Shown here one piece after another: positions 56,562-64,000 of a stretch of DNA of 64,000 bases. The notes below the pieces were generated by a model that ran no database searches, was not told the origin of the DNA, and worked only from the letters and a program-made list of their open reading frames with translations. The translations under genes were made by a program, and so were the position numbers. Origin of the DNA: Mesorhizobium qingshengii (GTDB lineage: Bacteria; Pseudomonadota; Alphaproteobacteria; Rhizobiales; Rhizobiaceae); contig NZ_JAPFQA010000002.1 in the NCBI RefSeq assembly GCF_027563465.1, forward strand, positions 1 through 64,000, read 5' to 3'. The stretch's first letter is position 1. Every line of letters begins with the position of its first letter.

Positions 56562-57944
56562 ATGCACAGCAGCGACACTTCAAGGACGTCCATCGGCGGC
56601 ATCGGCCGCGACCGCATTGCCGATCTTCGCGAGACCGAAGGTGAGGCCTTCCGCAAGGCGCGGCCGCGATCGCAAGCGAAAGTCGGCAACGGCCTACCAG
56701 GTTTCTTCGGCGGCGTGCCAATGCACTGGATGAACGACTGGCCGACGCCGTTTCCGATCCTGGTCGACAGCGCCAAAGGCGCAACCATCACCGACATCGA
56801 CGGTATCAGGCTCGATGATTTCTGCCTTGGCGACACCGGCTCGATGTTCGGCCACTCGCCGCCGCCGGTGGCGCGCGCCATCCGCCGCCAGGCCGGACGC
56901 GGCCTGACCTATATGCTGCCTTCGGAAGACGCGCTCGCCATCGGACCGCTGCTGCAACAACGCTTCGGCCTGCCTTTCTGGCAGATCGCGACGACGGCGA
57001 CCGACGCCAACCGCTTTGCGTTGCGCGTTGCGCGCGCCATCACCGGCCGCGAAAAGATCCTCGTCTTCAACGGCTGCTATCACGGCTCGGTCGACGAGAC
57101 GATGGTGCGGCTGATCGATGGCAAGCCGGTCAACCGGCCGGGACTGGCGGGCGAGTTCCGCGACCTGACCCGCACGGCAAAGGTGATCGAGTTCAACGAT
57201 GTTGCCGCGCTGGAAACCGCCCTGAGGGACAAGGACGTGGCTTGCGTCATCGCCGAGCCGGTGTTGACCAATTCCTGCATGGTGCTGGCCGATCCGGGCT
57301 TCCATGATGCGCTGCGCAGGCTGACGCGCGCGGCCGGCACGCTGCTGTTGATCGACGAGACGCATACGATCTCGACCGGCCCCGGCGGCTACACCAGAAA
57401 GTACGGGCTGGAGCCGGACCTGTTCGTGCTGGGCAAGCCGATCGCCGGCGGTGTGCCGGCGAGCGTGTGGGGCATGAGCGATGACGTCGCCTCGCGCTAT
57501 GCCGCCTACAACAGAAGCAAGGAACCCGGCTATTCCGGCATGGGCACGACCCTGTCAGCCAACCCGCTGCAATTCGCGGCCATGCGCGCCACGCTCGAAG
57601 AGGTGATGACCAGTGAGAATTATGACCGCATGGATCATCTGGCGCGGCGGCTCGATGCCGGGCTGACCGGGGTCATCGACCGCTACCGCCTGCCCTGGCA
57701 TGTTGCCCGCGTCGGCGCCCGCGTCGAGTTCATCTGCGCACCCGGCCCCTTGCGGAATGGCGCCGAGGCGGAGGTGGCGCATGCGCCGGAACTGGAAGCG
57801 GCCATCCATGTCGCGCTGGTCAATCGCGGCGTGCTGATCGCGCCCTTCCACAACATGATGCTGATCTCGCCGGCGACGTCAGGTGCCCAGGTCAACCGGC
57901 TGATCACCGCCTTCGGCGCGGTTGCGGCAAAGCTTGCGGCATGA
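56562..57944 (+). CDS. Class III aminotransferase, GSA-aminotransferase-like
   Basis: A 460-residue PLP enzyme of the class III family, closest in pattern to glutamate-1-semialdehyde 2,1-aminomutase-type proteins. Asp265 lies in LLLIDETHTISTGPGG and the PLP Lys292 in FVLGKPIAGGVPASVW. Upstream motifs are FCLGDTGSMFGHSPPPVARA and NGCYHGSVDET. An N-terminal extension of about 50 residues precedes the core. It is not the tetrapyrrole enzyme by context: it is followed by a PuuA-type ligase gene 46 bases later, which suggests amine or amino-acid breakdown. The ATG lies after AGAGGGG. Confidence 0.88.
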   Translation: MHSSDTSRTSIGGIGRDRIADLRETEGEAFRKARPRSQAKVGNGLPGFFGGVPMHWMNDWPTPFPILVDSAKGATITDIDGIRLDDFCLGDTGSMFGHSPPPVARAIRRQAGRGLTYMLPSEDALAIGPLLQQRFGLPFWQIATTATDANRFALRVARAITGREKILVFNGCYHGSVDETMVRLIDGKPVNRPGLAGEFRDLTRTAKVIEFNDVAALETALRDKDVACVIAEPVLTNSCMVLADPGFHDALRRLTRAAGTLLLIDETHTISTGPGGYTRKYGLEPDLFVLGKPIAGGVPASVWGMSDDVASRYAAYNRSKEPGYSGMGTTLSANPLQFAAMRATLEEVMTSENYDRMDHLARRLDAGLTGVIDRYRLPWHVARVGARVEFICAPGPLRNGAEAEVAHAPELEAAIHVALVNRGVLIAPFHNMMLISPATSGAQVNRLITAFGAVAAKLAA

Positions 57945-57990
57945 GACAAGCCGCTAGCAAATGGGCGCGCAAGCCAAACCAGGTTCCATC

Positions 57991-59376
57991 ATGACCTCAC
58001 CTTCGGGCTCGACGCCCACCGAGGCGCAAGCCTTTCTCGACGCTCATCCCGAGATCGAAGCCTTCGATATCGTGCTGACCGACGCCAATGGCGTCGGCCG
58101 CGGCAAGATCGTGCGCCGGCATGAGCTGAAAAGCATCTTCGAGGGCGGCCGCCATATGCCGATCTCCATCCTCGGCCTCGACATCACCGGCGAGGATGTG
58201 CACGAGACCGGGCTGATCTGGACGACCGGCGACGGCGATCTCAGGGCATGGCCGATCCCCGGCACGCTGGTCCCGCTCTACGGCACAAACCCGCCGCGCG
58301 GCCAGTTGCTGATGGCGATGTACCAGCTCGACGGCCGGCCGATGTCGTCGGATCCGCGGCTGGCGCTGGCCCGGCAGGTCGACATATTGGCATCCAGGGG
58401 CCTCTATCCGGCCGGCGCCTTCGAGCTCGAATTCTTCCTGCTGGCGAATGAGCGCGATGCCGATGGCAAGGTGCAGCCGGCGCGCGCCGTGCTCGACGGC
58501 CGCGTCTCGGGCAAGACCGAGGTCTATTCGGTCGATCATCTGCACGGCATGGAACCGCTGTTTTCCGACATCTACGCCGCGGCCAAGGCACAAGGCATCC
58601 CGGCCGAGACCGTCATTTCCGAATATGCGCCCGGCCAGTACGAATTGACGCTGAACTACCGCAAGGACGTGATGCGGGCGGCCGACGATCTCGTCATGCT
58701 GAAGCGGCTGGTGCGGGCGCAGGCGCGCCGCCACGGCGTCACCGCTTGCTTCATGGCCAAGCCGATCGAGAAATATGCTGGCTCGGGCATGCATTTCCAC
58801 GTCTCGCTGCAGGACAAGGCCGGCCGAAACGTCTTTGCCGAAGCCGGTGGCGAGAGCTGGTCGCTGCCACTGCTGCAGGGGCTCGGCGGCCTCATCCAGA
58901 CGATGGCGGAATCGATGCTGGTGTTTGCGCCGCACGCCAATTCCTGGCGGCGTTTCGTCTCGCAATCCTATGCGCCGGTGGCGCCGACCTGGGGCGTCAA
59001 CAACCGCTCGGTGGCGCTGCGCGTGCCGGCCGGCGACGCCAAGAACCGGCGCATCGAACACCGCCCGTCCGGCGTTGACGCCAACCCCTATCTGATCGCG
59101 GCGACCGTGCTCGCCGGCATCATCAAGGGTCTCGACGAAGGTCTCGATCCCGGCCCGGAAACCACCGGCAACGGCTATGAGGCCGCGGTCACGCGCACGA
59201 CGATGCCTGTCGACTGGCGCGCCGCGATCGAAGCGGCCAGGGGGTCGGCGTTCCTGAAAGAGGCGCTCGGCGAAGACCTGCACCGCACCTTCGTGGCGAT
59301 CAAGCAGTCCGAGTATCTGCGTGTGGCGCGCACGGTCAGCGAACTGGATTACCATCTCTATCTGCACGAAGTCTGA
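57991..59376 (+). CDS. Glutamine synthetase family, gamma-glutamyl-amine ligase (PuuA-like)
   Basis: A 461-residue member of the glutamine synthetase superfamily that joins glutamate to an amine such as putrescine, ATP-dependent and cytosolic. The beta-Grasp N-terminal half contains VLTDANGVGRGKIVRR, and the catalytic half has FELEFFLL, GSGMHFHVSLQD (metal and substrate His residues), SYAPVAPTWGVNNRSVALRVPAG and RRIEHRPSGVDANPYLIAA. The C-terminus ends SELDYHLYLHEV. Two in-frame starts exist; ATG 57991 (MTSPSGSTPTEA) is preceded by AGG, whereas 57961 has no site. With the class III aminotransferase upstream, it likely acts in amine catabolism. Confidence 0.93.
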   Translation: MTSPSGSTPTEAQAFLDAHPEIEAFDIVLTDANGVGRGKIVRRHELKSIFEGGRHMPISILGLDITGEDVHETGLIWTTGDGDLRAWPIPGTLVPLYGTNPPRGQLLMAMYQLDGRPMSSDPRLALARQVDILASRGLYPAGAFELEFFLLANERDADGKVQPARAVLDGRVSGKTEVYSVDHLHGMEPLFSDIYAAAKAQGIPAETVISEYAPGQYELTLNYRKDVMRAADDLVMLKRLVRAQARRHGVTACFMAKPIEKYAGSGMHFHVSLQDKAGRNVFAEAGGESWSLPLLQGLGGLIQTMAESMLVFAPHANSWRRFVSQSYAPVAPTWGVNNRSVALRVPAGDAKNRRIEHRPSGVDANPYLIAATVLAGIIKGLDEGLDPGPETTGNGYEAAVTRTTMPVDWRAAIEAARGSAFLKEALGEDLHRTFVAIKQSEYLRVARTVSELDYHLYLHEV

Positions 59377-59463
59377 TGGCTGAATGATCCGGCGGCGATC
59401 ACTTTTTCGCCGCCCCCATCGAATGAGGTAGCGCGCCAGCCACTAAGAACATATCATGAACAA

Positions 59464-60699
59464 ATGTCCGCACTCACTGTTCGCGAAAAGCTGGCGATTC
59501 TCTCCGATGCGGCCAAATATGATGCATCGTGCGCTTCATCGGGTTCGGCCAAGCGCGATTCGCTGAAGTCCGGTGGCATCGGCTCCACCGAAGGCATGGG
59601 CATCTGCCATTCCTATGCGCCCGACGGCCGCTGCATTTCGCTGCTGAAAATCCTGCTCACCAATTTCTGCATCTACGATTGCAGCTATTGCATCAACCGC
59701 TCGTCGTCCAATGTGCGGCGTGCCCGCTTTACCGTCGACGAGGTGGTGAAGCTGACCATGGATTTCTACCGGCGCAACTACATCGAGGGCCTGTTCCTGT
59801 CGTCGGGCGTCATCCGCTCGCCCGACGAGACCATGGGCGAAATGGTCGAGGTGGCGCGGCGGCTGCGACTCGACGAAAAATTTGGCGGCTATATCCATCT
59901 GAAAACCATCCCGGAAAGCTCGGCTGAACTGGTCGAGAAGGCAGGCCTCTATGCCGACCGGCTGTCGATCAATGTCGAGCTGCCGACCGACGAGGGCGTC
60001 AAGCGGCTTGCGCCGGAAAAGAAGCCGGAAACGATCCGGCTGTCCATGGCCAGGCTGCGCCAGAAGATGGAGGAAAAGGCCGAGCCGACGCTGAAGACCA
60101 AGAAGCGCGAGCGCTTTGCGCCGGGTGGCCAGTCGACACAGATGATCGTCGGCGCCGACAAGACTTCCGACGACGGCATCCTGCATGCCAGCGCGCGGCT
60201 TTATGGCAGCTACCATCTGCGGCGCGTCTACTATTCCGCCTTCAGCCCGATCCCGGATTCGTCGTCGTCCCTGCCCTTGCAGAAGCCGCCGCTGATGCGC
60301 GAACACCGGCTCTATCAGGCCGACTGGCTGATGCGCTTCTACGGCTTTTCGCAGCCCGAGATCCTGGCCGGCAGCAATGACGGCATGCTCGACCTCGCCA
60401 TCGACCCCAAGCTCGCCTGGGCGCTGCGCAACCGGGGACTGTTCCCCGTCGATGTCAACAGCGCCGAGCGTGAGGCGCTGTTGCGCGTGCCGGGTCTCGG
60501 TACCAAGGTGGTGGCGAAAATCCTGGAGACCCGCCGCCACCGGCGCATGCGGCTCGAAGATCTCGGGCGGCTTTGCCAGTCGATCGCCAAATTGCGGCCC
60601 TTCATCATCGCGGAAGGCTGGTCGCCGGGCGCACTCACCGACAAGGCGGGCCTGCGCGGCAAGATCGTGCAATCCTGCGAACAACTGTCGCTGTTTTGA
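59464..60699 (+). CDS. Putative DNA modification/repair radical SAM protein
   Basis: A 411-residue radical SAM enzyme of the TIGR03916 family. The [4Fe-4S] cluster motif is FCIYDCSYCINRSSS with Cys69, Cys73 and Cys76, followed by a TIM-barrel core and, at about 320-360, a helix-hairpin-helix DNA-binding motif (FPVDVNSAEREALLRVPGLGTKVVAKIL). The chemistry is unknown. The gene is two bases before the UdgX fusion gene and the pair is known as a conserved but uncharacterised module (TIGR03914-TIGR03915-TIGR03916). Confidence 0.92.
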   Translation: MSALTVREKLAILSDAAKYDASCASSGSAKRDSLKSGGIGSTEGMGICHSYAPDGRCISLLKILLTNFCIYDCSYCINRSSSNVRRARFTVDEVVKLTMDFYRRNYIEGLFLSSGVIRSPDETMGEMVEVARRLRLDEKFGGYIHLKTIPESSAELVEKAGLYADRLSINVELPTDEGVKRLAPEKKPETIRLSMARLRQKMEEKAEPTLKTKKRERFAPGGQSTQMIVGADKTSDDGILHASARLYGSYHLRRVYYSAFSPIPDSSSSLPLQKPPLMREHRLYQADWLMRFYGFSQPEILAGSNDGMLDLAIDPKLAWALRNRGLFPVDVNSAEREALLRVPGLGTKVVAKILETRRHRRMRLEDLGRLCQSIAKLRPFIIAEGWSPGALTDKAGLRGKIVQSCEQLSLF

Positions 60700-60701
60700 C
60701 C

Positions 60702-62165
60702 ATGCAGCCGGCTGAGCTCGATCTTGCCCGATACAGTGTACGGCTCGATAGCCAGACCGATTTTTCCGGCTGGCGCGACGCTGCGCGGCGGCTGGCACTG
60801 AACGAGGTCAAGCCCGAGGACATCAGCTGGCATGTCGCGCCGGATCCTGACGGATGCCAGACCGATTTGCCGGCCATGCCTGGGGGCGTGCAGCTCCTGG
60901 TGCCGCGCGAATTCATCGAACACGCCGAGACCGCCTTCTGCCATTCAGACCCAGGCCGGTTCGCTTTTCTCTACCGGCTGCTGTGGCGACTGCGCCGCGA
61001 GCCGAAGTTGCTGGCGATCGCATCGGATCCTGACACCAGGCGGCTCGAAGCCATGGAAAAGGCGGTGCGGCGCGACAGCCACAAGATGCATGCCTTCGTG
61101 CGCTTCCGGAAGATCGGCGACGGCGACGAGGAGCGTTATGTCGCCTGGTTCGAGCCGGATCATTTCATCGTCGAGCGCAACGCGGATTTCTTCGTCAGGC
61201 GGTTCACCGGCATGCGCTGGACGATCCTGACACCCTATGCCTCCGCCGACTGGAATGGCGAAAGGCTGGCCATCGGGCCGGGCGCCGCCAAGGGCGATGC
61301 CCCCGCTGGAGACGATACCGAGGCGCTGTGGCGCACCTATTTCGAGAACATCTTCAACCCGGCGCGGCTGAAGGTGAAGGCGATGCAGAAGGAGATGCCG
61401 AAGAAATACTGGCGGAACCTTCCCGAGGCCTCGCTCATTCCAGATCTGATAGCAGGAGCGGACAAGGCCGCCACAGCCATGATTGCCAAGATGCCGACGA
61501 CGCCAGCGCCGCACCACGCCAAGGTGCAGGCCAAGCATTGGTCGAAGGCGACTGAGCCGGCCGAGCCGGATGCTGCCCGCACCATTCCAAAGTTGCGCGA
61601 GGCGGCGAAGGGTTGCCGCCGCTGTCCGCTTTGGCGCGACGCGACACAGACCGTGTTCGGCGAAGGACCCGATGACGCCCGGGTTATCTTCGTCGGCGAA
61701 CAGCCGGGCGATCAGGAAGACCTCGCCGGCAAACCTTTCGTCGGCCCGGCGGGCAACGTGTTCGACGCTATACTGGACGACGCGGGCGTCGACCGCCAGA
61801 AAGTCTACGTCACCAATGCGGTCAAGCACTTCAAGTTCGAGCCGCGCGGCAAGCGCCGCATCCATTCCAAGCCGAATGCCGGCGAGGTTCAGGCCTGCCG
61901 CTGGTGGATCGACAGGGAATTCGAGCTGATCAAGCCGGATCTCGCCGTGGCGCTGGGCGCAACCGCGGCGCTGTCGCTGCTCGGCAAGGCGATCCCGGTG
62001 ACGAAGATGCGCGGCCAGGTGATCGAGCGCGAGGACGGCTTGCGTGTGTTCGTTACGATCCATCCCTCGTTCATCCTGCGCATCCATGAATCGGCGGAGA
62101 AGGAAGCGGAGCGCGAACGGTTTCTGAAAGATATGAGAGAAGTGAAGCGGCTGATGGCTGCTTGA
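60702..62165 (+). CDS. UdgX-family uracil-DNA-binding protein fused to DUF4130
   Basis: A 487-residue two-domain protein. Residues 60-235 are a TIGR03915 (SAM-associated DUF4130) domain. Residues 295-485 are a family 4-like uracil-DNA glycosylase of UdgX type: Cys305 and Cys308 in GCRRCPLW and Cys399 hold the iron-sulfur cluster, GEQPGDQEDLAGKPFVGPAG is the uracil pocket (332-351), and KRRIH (384-388) is the loop whose His covalently traps the abasic product in characterised UdgX. HPSFILR is near 455. Linkage to the radical SAM gene suggests a joint repair or modification activity. It begins two bases after that gene's stop. Confidence 0.93.
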   Translation: MQPAELDLARYSVRLDSQTDFSGWRDAARRLALNEVKPEDISWHVAPDPDGCQTDLPAMPGGVQLLVPREFIEHAETAFCHSDPGRFAFLYRLLWRLRREPKLLAIASDPDTRRLEAMEKAVRRDSHKMHAFVRFRKIGDGDEERYVAWFEPDHFIVERNADFFVRRFTGMRWTILTPYASADWNGERLAIGPGAAKGDAPAGDDTEALWRTYFENIFNPARLKVKAMQKEMPKKYWRNLPEASLIPDLIAGADKAATAMIAKMPTTPAPHHAKVQAKHWSKATEPAEPDAARTIPKLREAAKGCRRCPLWRDATQTVFGEGPDDARVIFVGEQPGDQEDLAGKPFVGPAGNVFDAILDDAGVDRQKVYVTNAVKHFKFEPRGKRRIHSKPNAGEVQACRWWIDREFELIKPDLAVALGATAALSLLGKAIPVTKMRGQVIEREDGLRVFVTIHPSFILRIHESAEKEAERERFLKDMREVKRLMAA

Positions 62166-62176
62166 TCAGGCTGTCG

Positions 62177-62364
62177 GTTAGCGCCGCCCCTCATTGTCCT
62201 GCCGGACATTTCTCCCCGTATGGTGACGGGGAGAAAGACGCTGTCGTCGCGGCTTTCGCTAATAGCCAAGGTTCCAAGAGGAGCGCGAAGGCGGGGTTAG
62301 TCCCCTTCTCCCCGTCACTATACGGGGAGAAGGTGCCGGCAGGCGGATGAGGGGCAGCGCTAAC
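62177..62364. repeat. Palindromic intergenic element (188 bp), first copy
   Basis: The outer 18-base arms GTTAGCGCCGCCCCTCAT (62177-62194) and ATGAGGGGCAGCGCTAAC (62347-62364) are inverted repeats with one mismatch. Inside each are CTCCCC...GGGGAG hairpins in opposite orientation (near 62211-62234 and 62305-62332), containing CCCCGTATGGTGACGGGG and CCCCGTCACTATACGGGG. Arm AGGTGCCGGCAGGCGGATGA is shared with the copy at 63698-63830. It is likely a non-autonomous REP/MITE-like element. Confidence 0.7.
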
Positions 62365-62390
62365 GCTTGTGCAGCGCAATGCGACGCGCC

Positions 62391-63656
62391 CTAACGAATG
62401 AGTATCGCCCGGAGATCGTTGACATTCGTGCCCGTCGGGCCGGGCACGAAAAGATCGCCAACGGCATTGAAGGCCGTCCAGGCGTTGTTGCCGGCCAGCA
62501 TCGCCTTGGCGTCCACACCCGCCGCGCGCATGCGCGAAACAGTCGAGCCATCGGCGAAGGCGCCGGCATTGTCTTCCGAACCGTCGATGCCGTCGGTGTC
62601 GGCGGCCAGGGCGTGAATGCCTTGCACGCCGTTGATGCCGATGGCGAAGGCGAGCAGGAATTCCGAATTGCGGCCGCCCTTGCCCTTGGCACGCAAGGTC
62701 ACGGTTGTCTCGCCGCCGGACAGGATCAGCACCGGCTTTGGGAATGGCCGATCGCGTGTCGCCACCTCGCGCGCGATTGCGGCATGCACGCCGCCGACCT
62801 CGCGCGCCTCGCCCTCGATGGCATCCGAGAGGATGACAGCTTCGATGCCTTGCCGTTTCGCTTCCAATGCCGCCGCTTCCAGCGATACACCGGCGGAGGC
62901 GATCAGGTGCACCTCGTTGCGCGAAAAGCGTTGATCATCCGGACCTGGCGCATCGGCGGCCGGCGAGTTGATGTGCGCCATCACCGCGGGCGGGAGCTTC
63001 ATGCCGTAGGCAACGATCGACGCGAGCGCGTCCTCGCGGCTGCCGGTATCGGGAACGGTCGGGCCGGAGGCGACCAGTGCGGGGTTGTCGCCTGGGATGT
63101 CGGAAACCACCAGCGACACCACCCTGGCCGGCCAGGCGGCCGCCGCCAGCCTGCCGCCCTTGATGGTGGAGACATGCTTGCGAATGGTGTTCATCGCCGC
63201 GATCGGCGCGCCGGAGGCGAGCAGCGCCTCGTTGACGGCGATCTCGTCGGCCAGCGTCAGGCTTCCGGCCGGTGACGGCAACAGCGCCGAGCCGCCGCCG
63301 GAAATCAGCGCCACGACCAGATCATCCGCTGTCAGCCCCTGGACTTTTTCGAGCAGCCGCCGCGACGCCTCAAGCCCGGCGGCATCCGGCACCGGATGCG
63401 CCGCTTCGATGATCTCGATGCGCTCGCAGGCCGCTCCATAGCCATAGCGGGTGACGACCAGCCCTTCGATCGGTCCGTCCCAGACCTTCTCGAACGCCGC
63501 AGCCATCTGCGCCGAGCCCTTGCCCGCGCCAATGACGATTGTGCGGCCCCTGGGCTTGGCCGGCAAATGATCGCGGATGGTCCGCTCAGGATCGGCGGCA
63601 GCGACGGCGGCGTTGAAAATGGATGTGAGGAAGGCCTTGGGGTCGAGAATGGTCAT
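62391..63656 (-). CDS. Glycerate 2-kinase (GckA/MOFRL family)
   Basis: A 421-residue cytosolic kinase that phosphorylates glycerate, feeding the serine cycle or tartrate and glyoxylate pathways into glycolysis. Landmarks are TIVIGAGKGSAQMAAAFEKV, VVALISGGGSALLPSPAG with the Gly-rich phosphate loop, MNTIRKHVSTIKGGRLAAAA, and the MOFRL-domain GGETTVTLRAKGKGGRNSEFLL with ALAADTDGIDGSEDNAGAF at the end. Start ATG 63656 is near the frame limit. It is flanked on both sides by palindromic repeats and may be functionally paired with the hydroxyacid dehydrogenase at 46479. Confidence 0.95.
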   Translation of the reverse strand: MTILDPKAFLTSIFNAAVAAADPERTIRDHLPAKPRGRTIVIGAGKGSAQMAAAFEKVWDGPIEGLVVTRYGYGAACERIEIIEAAHPVPDAAGLEASRRLLEKVQGLTADDLVVALISGGGSALLPSPAGSLTLADEIAVNEALLASGAPIAAMNTIRKHVSTIKGGRLAAAAWPARVVSLVVSDIPGDNPALVASGPTVPDTGSREDALASIVAYGMKLPPAVMAHINSPAADAPGPDDQRFSRNEVHLIASAGVSLEAAALEAKRQGIEAVILSDAIEGEAREVGGVHAAIAREVATRDRPFPKPVLILSGGETTVTLRAKGKGGRNSEFLLAFAIGINGVQGIHALAADTDGIDGSEDNAGAFADGSTVSRMRAAGVDAKAMLAGNNAWTAFNAVGDLFVPGPTGTNVNDLRAILIR

Positions 63657-63697
63657 ACCGAGCTGCCACCGACGTTCTGCAAACTTCTGCGCCGTTT

Positions 63698-63830
63698 GCG
63701 CTGCCCCTCACCCTTACCCTCTCCCCGTGAAAAACGGGGAGAGGGGGATCGCCGGCGTTGGAGCGCTTCCCTTCTCCCCGTCACTATACGGGGAGAAGGT
63801 GCCGGCAGGCGGATGAGGGGCGGCGCCAGC
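63698..63830. repeat. Palindromic intergenic element, second copy
   Basis: A variant of the element at 62177-62364. Its right part (about 63770-63826) shares CTTCTCCCCGTCACTATACG and GGTGCCGGCAGGCGGATGAG with the first copy base for base, while the left hairpin (CTCTCCCCGTGAAAAACGGGGAGAG) is different. The outer arms CTGCCCCTCA and TGAGGGGCGG are imperfect complements. Confidence 0.7.
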
Positions 63831-63831
63831 G

Positions 63832-64000
63832 TCAAGAATTTGTTTCCGGAGATAATACCAGCCCGCGCTTGTCGACACCGAGATGATCGCACAGCGCATC
63901 GACCACCACGCCGTGGTCCTCGCGCTCGGGCAAGCCCGAAACGGCGATGACTCCGATCACGCCGGCGTCCTTCACAGTGACCGGAAAGCCGCCGCCGGCC
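63832..64000 (-). CDS. UPF0303/heme-degrading-domain protein, C-terminus (cut by window edge)
   Basis: The last 55 codons of a gene read in on the minus strand, ending at TGA 63832-63834. They encode AGGGFPVTVKDAGVIGVIAV then SGLPEREDHGVVVDALCDHL and GVDKRGLVLSPETNS, the C-terminal signature of UPF0303 proteins (PF03928, Haem_degrading/GlcG-like fold). The start is outside the window. Function of the family is uncertain despite the name. Confidence 0.85.
   Translation of the reverse strand, partial: AGGGFPVTVKDAGVIGVIAVSGLPEREDHGVVVDALCDHLGVDKRGLVLSPETNS

Noticed and set aside
45218..59376. A complete Puu putrescine pathway
   Set aside because: PuuD-like and PuuA-like genes lie about 12 kb apart with no PuuB, PuuC or PuuP between, so they are not one operon.

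Overview
The window is a GC-rich chromosomal segment of an alphaproteobacterium. It is most likely Mesorhizobium or a close relative in Hyphomicrobiales/Phyllobacteriaceae; the genus is an inference from gene content and has not been tested by search. Evidence includes the alphaproteobacterial block of a FYDLN-acid protein, a CP4-type aroA, cmk and rpsA; a split-alpha proton-translocating transhydrogenase; an aa3-type cytochrome oxidase subunit IV; an NDUFA9-like protein; a fused indolepyruvate oxidoreductase; and intergenic palindromic repeats of the kind common in mesorhizobia. Apart from the first 1.8 kb, which is gene-poor and lies next to a tRNA-Ala gene, it reads as core chromosome with accessory catabolic modules. 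No phage, insertion sequence, plasmid origin or CRISPR array was seen.

Layout. 0-2 kb: gene-poor stretch, one small exported protein, tRNA-Ala(GGC). 2-7 kb: FYDLN-acid protein, aroA, cmk, rpsA. 7-9.5 kb: a polytopic GT-C-like membrane protein and an SDR. 9.6-16.7 kb: a divergent module for basic or guanidino amino acids, with a 2-ketoarginine-decarboxylase-like ThDP enzyme and a DDAH/amidinotransferase-fold hydrolase on the minus strand, and a polar amino-acid ABC transporter plus an Ldh2-family oxidoreductase on the plus strand. 17-26.9 kb: NDUFA9-like SDR, cytochrome P450, FMN reductase, an exported caspase-like protein with seven 48-residue repeats, gyrB, a 25-residue membrane peptide and its 305-residue neighbour. 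27-31.7 kb: pntA1-pntA2-pntB, cytochrome oxidase subunit IV, a DUF3096 peptide, and a FeeM/LuxI-fold acyl transferase.

31.8-46.4 kb: a membrane PAS-GGDEF-EAL protein, fused indolepyruvate ferredoxin oxidoreductase, a lipoprotein overlapping a CGNR regulator, an orphan LivH permease, a TRAP transporter whose binding-protein gene lies on the opposite strand behind a zinc dehydrogenase, a C26 glutamine-amidohydrolase and a small exported protein. 46.4-52.4 kb: hydroxyacid dehydrogenase with its LacI regulator, DMT transporter, DUF2000/AraC divergent pair, MarR regulator, exported intradiol dioxygenase. 52.6-64 kb: CobW GTPase, Imm45-like protein, WD40 protein, an unrecognised Cys/His protein, class III aminotransferase with a PuuA-type ligase, a radical SAM/UdgX DNA-repair pair, glycerate kinase flanked by palindromic elements, and the C-terminus of a UPF0303 protein cut by the window edge.

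Tightly coupled sets (overlapping start/stop codons): DDAH-like/ThDP enzyme, the two ABC permeases, pntA1/pntA2, dctQ/dctM, lacI-type regulator/hydroxyacid dehydrogenase, lipoprotein/CGNR. The best leads for new biology are the guanidino-compound module with a His-less Ldh2 protein, the exported caspase-repeat protein, the CobW/Imm45/WD40/unknown cluster, and two genes whose only sensible start is CTG.
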